Part shown: positions 35,521 through 45,965 of the stretch, piece after piece
Layout: each line of letters starts with the position of its first letter
How positions within the stretch are numbered: the stretch's first letter is position 1
NCBI GenBank assembly: GCA_022496185.1
Contig: WTXG01000007.1
Location: 62,001 to 126,000 of the forward strand
Direction of reading: 5' to 3'
Length of the DNA stretch: 64,000 nucleotides
From: Multifurca ochricompacta
Lineage: Eukaryota > Basidiomycota > Agaricomycetes > Russulales > Russulaceae
Position numbers and translations under genes: made by a program
Notes under the pieces: model-generated
Seen by the model: only the letters and a program-made list of their open reading frames with translations
Databases searched by the model: none
What the model was told of the DNA's origin: nothing

Positions 35521-38500
35521 GTAAGACGAGTCGACAGGGCAAGCTCGTGTCACGTGTCACTCATGACATCATTGTATGTACCTGATCGGGCAGCGGCAAC
35601 GGTTTCAGCGGTTCTGCAACGGCTGCTCTTACACCCCGGGTGAGCGCCCGCTGGATCAACAAGCAATTTGCCTCGTAACGCCACGGAAACCCCGTATTCT
35701 AGGCATGGATCAACAAAAAAAACATCTCGAAAGTTTCTGGAAAACTATGGATATACTTTTCATGGCCGCTATACTCAGTGCTAGTAGCGGGGTGGACTAT
35801 GGCCCGGTAGTTTTGACACATTTTCCGAATAGTGAAATTGCTCAATTCAGTTCAGTTCCATGGAGACCGTTCTTGAATATTGTTTCTCTCTTGATTGCAA
35901 TGTAGTGAAGCTTTTCCTCTTCCACAGTGGTGATCCAAGCTTGGGAATTAGGCCAAAGCGCAAGCTACTTGAATGTGATCACCAAACGTGCGGGCTGATG
36001 TCCCCGATGATGAAACGACTAAAATACCGAAAGAACCGGCTTTCTTTGTTGTCAAATTGGAGAAGCAGACCAACCAAACTCAATCAACACCTCTATTGGC
36101 GGTCTAGGCCGATCAGAGTCAAATGACAGTTGGCAGCGTCTCCAGAGGTCTGGGGAGGAACAAGAGGCATTTTGCCGGTATCTACGTCATCCGCCATCTA
36201 GAGGCCGCGCTCCTGTTGCAGATCGCTGCCGTCGACGCAATCCCGACTCGGACCCATTTCCGAACTCTACTTTTTGAAAAAGATGACATGGCTACAGTCC
36301 TAACTTTCGTTCCGAACTTTCCTGATGATCCACTTGCTTCCCCCATAACCAGGTAGCGGCGTCACGCCATACACCAGTTGTCTATCCACTGTAATGCTTC
36401 TCGTGTGCATAATAGGTCAAGTAGATCTCGATCGGCTAGATACGGTCCCTCGCCCTAGTTACTGGAAAGTTCATTTGAGGTACAGTACCACTAAGTACTT
36501 GGCTTTACCATGACAGGCAATGATGCCAGCACATCAATATCCGTTTCCGTTTAGGTGCGCGACGAGCGCTAAGGACCTTAGAATTAGAGTACTAATACCC
36601 CGTGCGATATTTAGCGACCATAGTTTCCAGCCAAGTTAAGTTGCCATCCAGGTATAAGCACAGTGTGCGACGTCATCGTGTACTGGGCCGCTGGCCCCTC
36701 CTGTGTTCCGTCGTTTCGAAATCATCAAATTTGTGATTGACTCACCACAAGGCTGACATTCTCGAGCTTGTGCGCGTACAGCTCAAATGAGGACTCCCAT
36801 TGCTGAAGCCCCAATGACCTTTCTAATGATTCTATGGGGGCACCAGACCATGCACAGCACACCTACATTTCAGAATATTTACGTCTGCCGGAATTATTGG
36901 TCGTACGGGCGGCTAGTTTCGATGCCCGTCAACAAAGTAAAGAGTCTATTTCTATCCACACGTTTTCAACGCATCCAATCTTATACAACCAACGCAAGTT
37001 TAACCTTAACTTCGGTTCCAAAGGAGACTCCGCTTATCCTAACGGGGCAGAAGATGAACAAGCTCGGGGTTACGGGAAAAGGCATCACCTAGACCCCTTA
37101 GACCCACGCCTCGCCTGCTCGGTGCGATTCTCCGAACTGCTCTTCTGCTTGTTGCATTTTGCGGATTGTTGGTGAGCAGAGTTTCAGGGTGCGTTTCTGC
37201 GCGGATCGAGAGGAGGGGGAGCACGCTGCTATGCTATTCAGGTCTCTCTCCTCTCATAATAGCACAACAGCACCCAAGGGTCTAAGAGCGGAAAACATTT
37301 CCACACCTTAAAGGCTGTGTCATGCCCCGCCGACGACGTCACGAAGTCTCCGGCCTAACGTCGTAGCGAGGTACCATCTTGCAGTAGCAACTCCGCAAGA
37401 TTTCGATTTTGTAGAATGATCCCCAGACTAGGGAAGAAGCCGCTGACTTTGGTTATTTTTCTAATCTCCCATCCTCGTCCAGCGCGCGACATTTCGCAGC
37501 TGATTCTTTCATCCGAATCACGGAACCCCGTCCTTCAGAAGTTATTCTGAGTTTGATATGTGTTTCTGTTTCTGTACGAGGCGTGTACATCATTGCCTAG
37601 TGAAGAAAATCCTGGTGACCAGCTGGTAGAGAAGTATCATTTACTACCAATGATGCACAGGTAACCGCGTCATTTGTCAAGGCACTTCGAGAGTTCGTCT
37701 GAATGAGATAGAAATGGGTGTCACTGGCCTCCAAACATTATTTGGCCGCGGCATCGGCACTACCGGCGACATCATCACCCCATGTGGAGGTTATGCGAAG
37801 GTTTTCAATCCTTTGCTGCCTTAAAACCCCAATGTAAATTGGCCGCCCGATGATCGAATTGCGCACGGTCCGAATTCCATGTCCATCAGATCTAAATAAG
37901 CTCGCATTCTTGGATTGCCTGCGTCTCTCCACTGACAACCCCAGAGCGAACATGAGAGTAATGGGAAGGTTCGTAAAGGCGGGGTCGTGTCGTGATAGTT
38001 GCCTTCTCATGAGATCATAATGTTCTCGACCCCGTCCCTCTGCTGAAGGCTGACACAGTATAAAAGTCGAATCTGATTCTAGGCTGCATATTCATAAGAA
38101 TCTCATGAGATTTGAGCATTTGAGCTTTGAGCTTTGAGCAAACTACTGGTAAAATGAATGTTAATTACGTCAATTTTTTTTTTTTTGACGAAGAAATATA
38201 GCAAGAACAGGATGTAAGCGTTAGCCATACAAAGGTGTGGAGGTGTGGAGGATATTCGTCATGGGAGCAAAAAAGCATAGTTCCTGATCCTCGGGAAAGT
38301 ACCTTTGAACCTTTGCTGTGCCCTCTTCCCGGGGCCGAGGTGGAGGTCCCCAACTCCCCGGTCGGGCCGCACATGAGCTCCACATTGAGTTCGCGCCAGC
38401 AACATATTCTCTGCATTCTTAACCACCACACAAGCCTCAAGTACCTTTTGTCTCATCAGCATCAGCAAGACCGGTAAAAGGGCTATCCGAACGTGGATCA

Positions 38501-38850
38501 CCTTCCTTCCTCTATGAAGTCATGGATCTTCCATCAAGTATGGTTAAGTCAACCGGTAATATTCACACGACAACCCTAGTTGGGCTATCTGCGGTGGACG
38601 TAGTGAACAGAACAATATGGCGAACACGGCCAATAGCTGTCACTTGTCTAGACCCACCCAACAGATGGTCTCTGCATCGATTGCGAATGGTGGGCTACAT
38701 AGGGGATCCTAAAACTTCCTGCAGAAAGAGAGAGGGGGGGGAAAGGAGATACCAGCCGTCCGTTATTTACGACACGTGTATTAAAAGTGGCTTCAACCCC
38801 CAACCCTCTCAGACAGGGCAGCGTAATTCGAAGTATGTGTCATGGCGCAT

Positions 38851-38877
38851 TCACACTCACACTCACACTTACACTCA
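38851..38877. repeat. (CACTCA)n simple repeat
   Basis: About four imperfect copies of a TCACAC/ACACTC unit in the gene-poor region. It is ordinary microsatellite sequence. Confidence 0.6.
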
Positions 38878-39546
38878 TTCTCGACATGGTGGGCATAAGT
38901 AACTAAACTAACCTATCCCCTCCCCTGAGCCCTGAGGGGATTAAATTTGGATTTATGACGGATGGAGGACCGGGCCGATTAGAGATGACACATCATCAAG
39001 ACAACGATGAGAACGCGTCCAGGTCCATAGGTCCACAGGAAACCCAACCCTAGCTTTTATGTTCATGTTTAGTTAGTTAGGTCGTATGACTTATCCGGGT
39101 ATTTGACTGCTGCATCACAGCCATGGACGAAAACCGACGACGTCATTTAATTTTTGGGTTGAGATGGACAGAACTTTGCAGCGTCGCTGTGAGAATGAGC
39201 GCTAGGATGGATGAACAATGGCGGATAGCTGACCTGATCTATCGTACAACTTGTTTTGATGCGTATGCGCGCTGCGCGCAAGCTATTAACAATGAGGAGA
39301 TCGTTTCTGTGATATGATGTTAGGTTAGGGAATCGGATATCGGACCGGAAGTCAATTCCTGCCTGCCCTACCATCGGTCAGACAAGATCTAGACAGGACG
39401 GGGACGGGGAAGGGGAATCCTTCTTCAGCGCTTCAGTGTTCAGTGTGCAAGCACACGGTGTCTCGCACCGCACCTCATCCGCACCACACGGTTTTAAAGA
39501 GTAGGATGCAAGAATCACGAATTTAACCCCAAAAGACAAGTTATGT

Positions 39547-39605
39547 GTTGTTGTTGTTGTTGTTGTTATCGTCTCTGTTGTTGTCGTCGTTCGTCGTCGT
39601 CGTCC
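39547..39605. repeat. (GTT)n / (GTC)n trinucleotide repeat
   Basis: About seven GTT units, an interruption, then GTT and GTC units (gtcgtcgttcgtcgtcgtc). It lies about 500 bases upstream of the zinc-finger regulator gene. Confidence 0.7.
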
Positions 39606-40097
39606 TTGTAAGATGCGAGTAGTCAATAGAAACCACCAAAGAAAAGAAAAAGGTTCTTAGAGTAGGCTGCGTTCCAGAAACCTACCGACCATACAGCGGA
39701 GATGCACGTGTTGAGGAGTAGGATTAGAGTCAAGCAACAAAACGACAAAACGTGGGAGAAGCATGACGCACCGTTTACCGGAACGAAGGACCGCAACCGG
39801 GGATGAGGAGGAAAGTGCGCCGACAATGAGATCCTCCGAAGGTATTGTGCTATACGATTAGATCTATCTGGGGATAATTGCTCATATCATTTTTCCCGTG
39901 TCAATTGAAAATGGTCAACGGGAAGCCGCCACTATGGATTCAGCGCTTCACTCCGCCCCCGTTCACTTCATCCATACTACTTCGGTTACCATGGGCCGAT
40001 TCTCCTGGCCCAGCATTGGTTCTCGTTCGGTTACATATAAACCACTGCTCATGTCTTTAAACACAGGCCTCACGCTCCTTAACAGTTCCTGGACAAC

Positions 40098-42871
40098 ATG
40101 GATCCGTCTCTTACTACCATTTACGAATCCCACAGCGGTACAGTCTACCCACTGAACGCCATCGCATCTTCCTCCATGTCGCCCCTCATGTCGCCACAGG
40201 ATGAGCACTCCTCCAGGATGCGCTCACATAAGGGCAATAGGCCTTCGTTGCCTCAATCAAAACATTGTCCCCTCTGCCCTGCTAAATTCACTCGGACGAC
40301 ACATCTCAATCGTCACCTTCGGACCCGTGCGTTTCTCTTTAACACATGCCAGTATAGCGACCTAAGTTTTGTACAGATACGAACGAGAGACTTCATCGCT
40401 GCGACGTATGTCATCTTGAATATATTTATGTCCTCTCCGTTTAACCCAACTCTCTCAGACCTGCCTTTCCGAGTTCACCCGCAGTGATCTCCTCACGAGG
40501 CACAAGCGAAGCTGTGGTGATCTGTGGGTGCTTTTTTTCACCAAGACCGCTAAGAGAGCTCAAAGGACCTCAGCCTTAACCAGAATAAATCACGACGCAA
40601 GTCGTGCCAAGCCTGCGCCGAATCCAAGGTTAAATGTGATCTCAAACAACCTTGCACCAAGTGTACGTCGCGCGGAAAGGAGTGTATCTTCATCAACGAT
40701 CCCGCGCAGTCCCGAGAGAAGAAAGCCGCTGCAGCCGCACGCCGGAAAGCGGCTCAAAAGGCCGCTGCAGATGCCAGTTCCATTTCCTCTGCTTCGCCTC
40801 GCCTTACACCTCCTTCGTGTGGCCCGATGTTATACTCGTCAGGGTACTCTTACGATGTTGACGAGGAAACAGAATTATCTCTTGTCTCCAGCATCAGTTC
40901 TGCGGCGTCCGCTTTCGATCTCTCGCCTATCTCGCCTACTGAATTACTCTATGAGCCGTCCTCCTCATACTCGACCACATGCCCAGAATTGTCCGGTTCT
41001 ACGACAACGAGCTCATCCATGTCCCCTCGCTCTGATCTCTTCGATATCGCAGCAGACTACTACGCTGCGGGTCCCGAAGTCCACATGCTCGACGAGTCGC
41101 TTTCGAAAATCATGCCCCAGGAAATCGTTCCTGTATATCCGGAGTCTTCATTCGCGATGCATCCACATGACTTTGTCCACAGCTCTCATGGCTTATTAGA
41201 CTTCGGTTATGAGGCTCAGCCACAGTGGATGATGGACAGCGTGCTGACGGCATGCTCCCCTCTGGACGTGGACTCCTATATCGCACCGCTATCCGGAGAT
41301 GTGACATCGACAGGAGTGGGCCTATTGAATGGTAGCGCTCCATCCTCTTTGTTGGTTACACGGGAAACATCCCCAGTCGACATGTCCCCAAAAGGCACTT
41401 CCGTTGGCCCGGCAGAGGCCGAATTGCAGCATTATTGTAAGCGCGCTTCTTTTGCTTCCTTTCAGCGCCAACCGCTGACCCCTTTTCAGTATATCTATTT
41501 CACACAATGTTTCAGTCACACGTACCCATCGTCCATTCCTCTGACTGGACATTCGAAGGGAAAACACCATTCCTGACTTGCGCGATGCAAGCGTGCGGCG
41601 CTCAGTTTGTCAAGACACCAGTAGCCAAGGATTTTGTCTCCCAGACGCTTCAGAGCACTCGCGAAAGTCTCCTTCGAATGGTGAGGGTTCAATCAACGCG
41701 CTTCACAAGCGTTTTCTCATACTCCATCAGGTAAAAAGTCCCACAGAATCAGACGAAATGATGGACGTGATCCTTGCCGGCCTTCTCGTCCAGGGAATCA
41801 GCTTATTCCGGCTGACAATTGACCAGCGCCCCGCTGCTGGCCATTTCCATGGAATGCTCATTATGGCTAGTAACTGCTCGCTTTCGGAAGGGAATGGCTG
41901 ACTAAATTTTGCTCTTTAGATGATTAGACGGTGTGGTTTCATCAATGCATACTCAAGCTGGACGCCCCCGGATCTTTCTGTAGCAGATGCAACGCAGATC
42001 GAGGCTGCATGGAGGAATTGGATAGCCCATGAATCAATGAAACGGCATGTCTACTCCCCTCTTTCCAACTCGGCGATCCCCTAACTCGCGTGCCTTCAGA
42101 CTTCTCACGCTTGCCTATGTACATGACTGCTTCCTAAATGTTTTCCTGTCCCTCTCGCCCTCCTTTTTTGCATCAGAACTCGACTGGTGCCTGCCTTCAG
42201 AGGATGCACTCTGGAACGCCACTTCTTCCCAGGAGTGGTATTTGCTTCTTCAGCAACCTTCTCCATACGGTTCGGTGGCAACTCGGTTGACGGGCCTGGG
42301 CATTAGACCCGCGCTTGCGGTGCTCGGGGATATGCGCATGCCCACCCCTCCACTCGCGCTCTCACCTTTTGCATACTTTGTTCTCATCAACTCCACTCTC
42401 AGTTCGATCTTTTCTCCCTCCGACATGCAGGGAGCTCGTGTCACACATGCGGAATCTGCGCTAGATCACCTTGACAGCCCCGGCAGCAAACCGCACGATT
42501 TTGTGCTTCAATACACTCTGCACAACTGGCTGCAGGGATGGATCGGCGCGTCGGATGGGCCGACAGCAGAGAAGGTCGCACAAGAACCACGCTTTACGCG
42601 CAATGCGATGCCGTATTATTGGCTTGCGCAAGCTTCATTAGTTGCCCTACAGGAAGATATCTCGGGCAAGCCTGGATTTTTTGTCACCCCGGATGCCCGC
42701 TTCCGCGTGCTTGGGCAATGGCTCTTGCATATCCAGGCCTTCTTGCGCAGTGGTCAGAGCGATACGACTGGGTTGTGGATTGACCTGATGAAGATCGTTG
42801 CTGAAGATGGTCACGGAGCAAGCACGGGTACAGGGGCCGAAGGGATGGAAGCGCTGCGCCCTGATTTATGA
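40098..42871 (+). CDS. Transcription factor with two C2H2 fingers plus Zn2Cys6 cluster
   Basis: Nuclear DNA-binding regulator combining three zinc modules. Exons 1-3 encode two adjacent C2H2 fingers (CPLCPAKFTRTTHLNRHLRT|H and CDTCLSEFTRSDLLTRHKR). After an intron comes NKSRRKSCQACAESKVKCD, opening a Zn2Cys6 cluster with spacing C-x2-C-x6-C-x5-C-x2-C-x6-C, followed by a basic/Ala-rich stretch (KKAAAAARRKAAQKAAADAS). A long Ser-rich acidic region is next, then the fungal-specific regulatory domain: YLFHTMFQSHVPIVHSSDW, AGLLVQGISLFRL, RRCGFINAY, LLTLAYVHDCFLNVFLSLSP and so on to the stop at 42871. Two introns in the regulatory domain keep frame only with GC donors (41866 and 42045). Its position next to the gene-poor region beside the polyketide synthase makes it a candidate regulator, but nothing in the sequence proves this. 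Confidence 0.88.
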
Positions 42872-44048
42872 TTGACGACTGCTTTTGTACGATCATAAGC
42901 TTTATATGATATCCGTTTCACTGGTCCCTGGTGGATGACTAGAAGTGTTTGTATGCACTGTATGGCTAGAACCCCAAGCTTCCCGTTGTATGTACTATTC
43001 ACATTGTTAGACTGTTAGAGATACAAGCTATAACTCCCAGTGTACCTCTCGACATGCGAGGGCATGGTATCTATCCATCGCGTGCCTGCGTGCAACCGTC
43101 GTCAGTCTTCGGCTCTACACCCCGGCGAGTCACCACAGAGTGATAGGGTGAGGCACACACACGCAATGATCAGGACATGAGGACAAATAGAATACCCCTG
43201 ACCTGACCTGACCTGGACAAAGTTCGAAAGTCAAATGCACACCAGGGTGCACATGATAAGCACGACTACCTCACTTCAGTCGTGTCGTGACCATATCTTT
43301 AAGAGAAGAGTGATTTTAATACTTCATTTTTCTCCTTAGAGCGTGAAAGATAGAAGTTGCAAAATACGGGACGGGGATAATCCAAAGGCAATTCGGCACG
43401 GCTCCCGATGTCTACATAGATCACGACACAACTTGGCAAGTGAGTACAATGAAGAACATCCTTGACCAAAGATGTATGTAATTGACTGATGAATGAGTGG
43501 AGCGTGTGCTTGTCGGATGGAACAATCTCAACAGATCTAGTAAAAGGTTAAGTGTGGTGAAGGAGTAAACCAAAGAAAATACCATTGAAATCTTCCATCA
43601 ATGTGGAAGGAAGGAATAATGAATTTATCATGCATGTTTATTACGTTACACCTGCCCCAAGCTCGCGAACTTGCTTGAAGGTCGACGTTGGGGCCAAGCT
43701 ATGACTATGCTGTGTAGTGTTGAGACTGCAACTTACGTGACATTGTGTAACTATCAGGTCAGGGGCGCAGACGGTTTCCCAAAGAAATTGAGATCTTCGA
43801 AATAAGTGTTAGTGTCAGTGTCACCACAATATAATACATCACAATCATTTGAGATCAGGAAGACACTGTAGGTGAGGCAGGTAAACAGGCATGCACTCGC
43901 TGCACGCATTGGAGTTGATGAGCACGTGATGAGAGAGTCGCCACGGAGACTCGCCACAAGCCTCACCTCACATTTGTTTCGTTTCTCTGGACGCCATCTT
44001 GCACTGCATAGAGCGTCTGGGCTCAGAAATAATCGCAGGCACTCAATA
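42872..44048. other. Intergenic region upstream of MOB2
   Basis: About 1.2 kb holding the 3' flank of the transcription factor gene and the promoter of MOB2. A minus-strand frame at 43754-44068 overlaps the MOB2 start and is not convincing. A short repeat of cctga units is at 43196-43213 (acctgacctgacctgacctg). No other structure was seen. Confidence 0.4.
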
Positions 44049-45082
44049 ATGTCGTTTTTCAACTCCATAGGGTGCGTGATAGATCATCTCGTTAATGACC
44101 GTTTGTCGACACGCGATCTTCCTTTCTTGTAATCGCAGACGTTCTATGCAACGCTCGGGACCCAGGGGCCCAAAGCGTTCCCCAACCCCAACGTCTTCCA
44201 CTTTTCCCAATGCCCCTTCGACTGATTCTGCGCCTCCCGTTTCCCCATCAGCACCGTCCCAGGGTGTGCAGAAACCTCTGTACCTTTGCAGCCCGTTTGT
44301 CGAGGCAGCACTCGTCAAAGGCAACTTCAAAACGATTGTTATGTTGCCAAAATATGTCGATATTATGGAATGGGTGGCCGTAAACAGTGAGTCTCGTTCT
44401 TTCCAACGTTTACAGTTCCCTCACGCCCTGCTCTCCCGTAATACGAACATGAAGTTTTCGACTTCTTCCAGAACCTTAATATGTTTTATGGAGTTATATC
44501 CGAATGCTGCACGCAACATTCTTGTCCTACCATGTCCGCTGGTCCTACGTAAGTGTTATCGGCATTATATTCTGCTCCTCAAAGTAAGTGCTAATCAGAC
44601 CATTTGTTCGGTAAGGTTGAACTATACGTGGATTAATCAAGACAGAAAGAGTGTTCAGCTGCCTGCTCCAACATACATAGATTATGTTATGACCTGGGTG
44701 CAAAACCTTCTCGACGATGAGAACACTTTTCCAACTAAATCAGGTACATCCAGCTTGTCCCATCCCATTGTGCTTCGTCTACTCACGTTTTTGCGCCAAT
44801 TTACTAGGGCAGGACTTCCCCGCATCTTTTCCATCGACTATCAAGCATGTCTACCGTCAGCTCTTGCGCGTATTTGCGCACATATATCACACCCATTACC
44901 CCCAGATTCTTCATCTGCGTTCTGAGCCACACTTTAACTCGCTTTTCGCGCATTTCCTAGCATTTGGCCGCGAGTATGAGCTGCTTGACGTCAAAGATGT
45001 TCGCGGCACGCCCAACACACCAGTTGTCGGCGTCGGCGCTCTTTGGGAGCGCTGGAAAGAAATGGGCATTCTTGAGTCGTGA
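44049..45082 (+). CDS. MOB2: MOB2-type NDR-kinase activator
   Basis: MOB/phocein-family co-activator of the NDR kinase Cbk1/Cot1, acting in polarity and septation. Exon 1 gives MSFFNSIG joined to RSMQRSGPRG, then a Ser/Pro-rich N-terminal extension. The core follows: KPLYLCSPFVEAALVKGNFK, MLPKYVDIMEWVAVNIFDFF, MFYGVISECCTQHSCPTMSA, TLNYTWINQDRKSVQLPAPT, YIDYVMTWVQNLLDDEN and HVYRQLLRVFAHIYHTHY. The zinc ligands (Cys pair in ECCTQHSC, His pair in HIYHTHY) are present. The motif WINQDRK..QLPAPTYIDYVM and the C-terminal GALWERWKEMG point to MOB2 rather than MOB1. All introns are GT-AG and in frame. The stop is at 45080-45082. Confidence 0.92.
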
Positions 45083-45965
45083 TTTCAGTCAGGGGTTGTG
45101 CCAGGCGAAGAGTCGTATAGTGATCACAGGGACGCCGGAGTCATCCGACTGGTTGAAGTGGGGTATGTGAATCCCGTAGAAGTTGGTGTCGCTCACGAGT
45201 TGCATACCCATACCCCATATCCATTAGCACTTGTACCTCTCATTGCCAGTGTCCCCTTCCACTTGTGGCCTCATCGATCATTTGATTAGTCTTGAGCGGC
45301 CACCGCCGTTATTACTTACTGATACATCTTTGAGTGAAACTTGGAACTAGATCATCTAGAAGCAGGGTAATATACGGTACGAGCGCTGCGAAAATTCTTG
45401 CTATGGTCTCTCTGGTTTTCAAATTATGAAAACACGCACTTAATGGGGAATTCTTCAAACCCCCCCTCCCCCGCTCTCGGTTCTCCCAAGCAATTCGGCT
45501 ATTCGCTCCGAAGAGGAACGTGCATGTACAGATCTCCAAAAGGATGGTCGTTTGCGCTTCCCTTTCCCTTTCCCTTTCGCTTTCGCTTTCCCCGTTTACC
45601 ATTGCAGTCCCCAGAGGTTTGGTTACCACCTCAATCTCAATCCAATTGCAGAACACGGAATACTGTTCCGAATGGTGACCCTCTTAGACGCTGTTGCACA
45701 TACCAACGACATTTGAATGTTATTTGAGTGTTATTCTTCAAAAATTCATGAGAGCTGTGGGATTTTTTGTGTCAACAAGTATGCGCAATTTCAATATCGG
45801 GCACTCGTCAGGAGGCAATGATGACACAACAATACTCGTGGGGAGCAATCAATTGGGGTACTACGAGTGCTACACTGTGGCACAACATGGAGGCATGGCG
45901 ACAGGAACTGGCAGACTACACGTTCTGAAAACGAGCATCTCATTTGTTGTCGACGGATCGCCACA
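45083..45965. other. Intergenic region between convergent genes
   Basis: About 880 bases lie between MOB2 (+) and the acyl-CoA ligase stop (-). A CCCTTT/CGCTTT pyrimidine repeat is at 45557-45592. The open frames covering it on both strands are low-complexity and not called as genes. Confidence 0.45.
45557..45592. repeat. (CCCTTT)n pyrimidine repeat
   Basis: About six copies of a six-base unit, first ccctttc and then gctttc, in the intergenic region between two convergent genes. Confidence 0.65.

Larger units (their letters stand above)
34884..40097. other. Gene-poor region of about 5.2 kb upstream of the polyketide synthase
   Basis: The longest stretch without a supportable gene. The SAT reading frame stays open upstream to 35213, so an earlier start (for example 34949) is possible. 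Open frames of 60-126 codons occur (35576-35905, 36123-36356, 37738-38010, 38522-38902, 39623-39826). I recognise none, and their codon use lacks the C/G third-position bias of the real genes. Simple repeats are at 35479-35520, 38105-38140, 38851-38877 and 39547-39605. I found no transposase, reverse transcriptase or terminal repeats by eye. The promoters of the synthase (-) and the zinc-finger regulator (+) must lie at the two ends. Confidence 0.45.

Noticed and set aside
37738..38010. A 90-codon minus-strand frame
   Set aside because: No recognisable domain and weak codon bias. Random frames of this size are common in this window.
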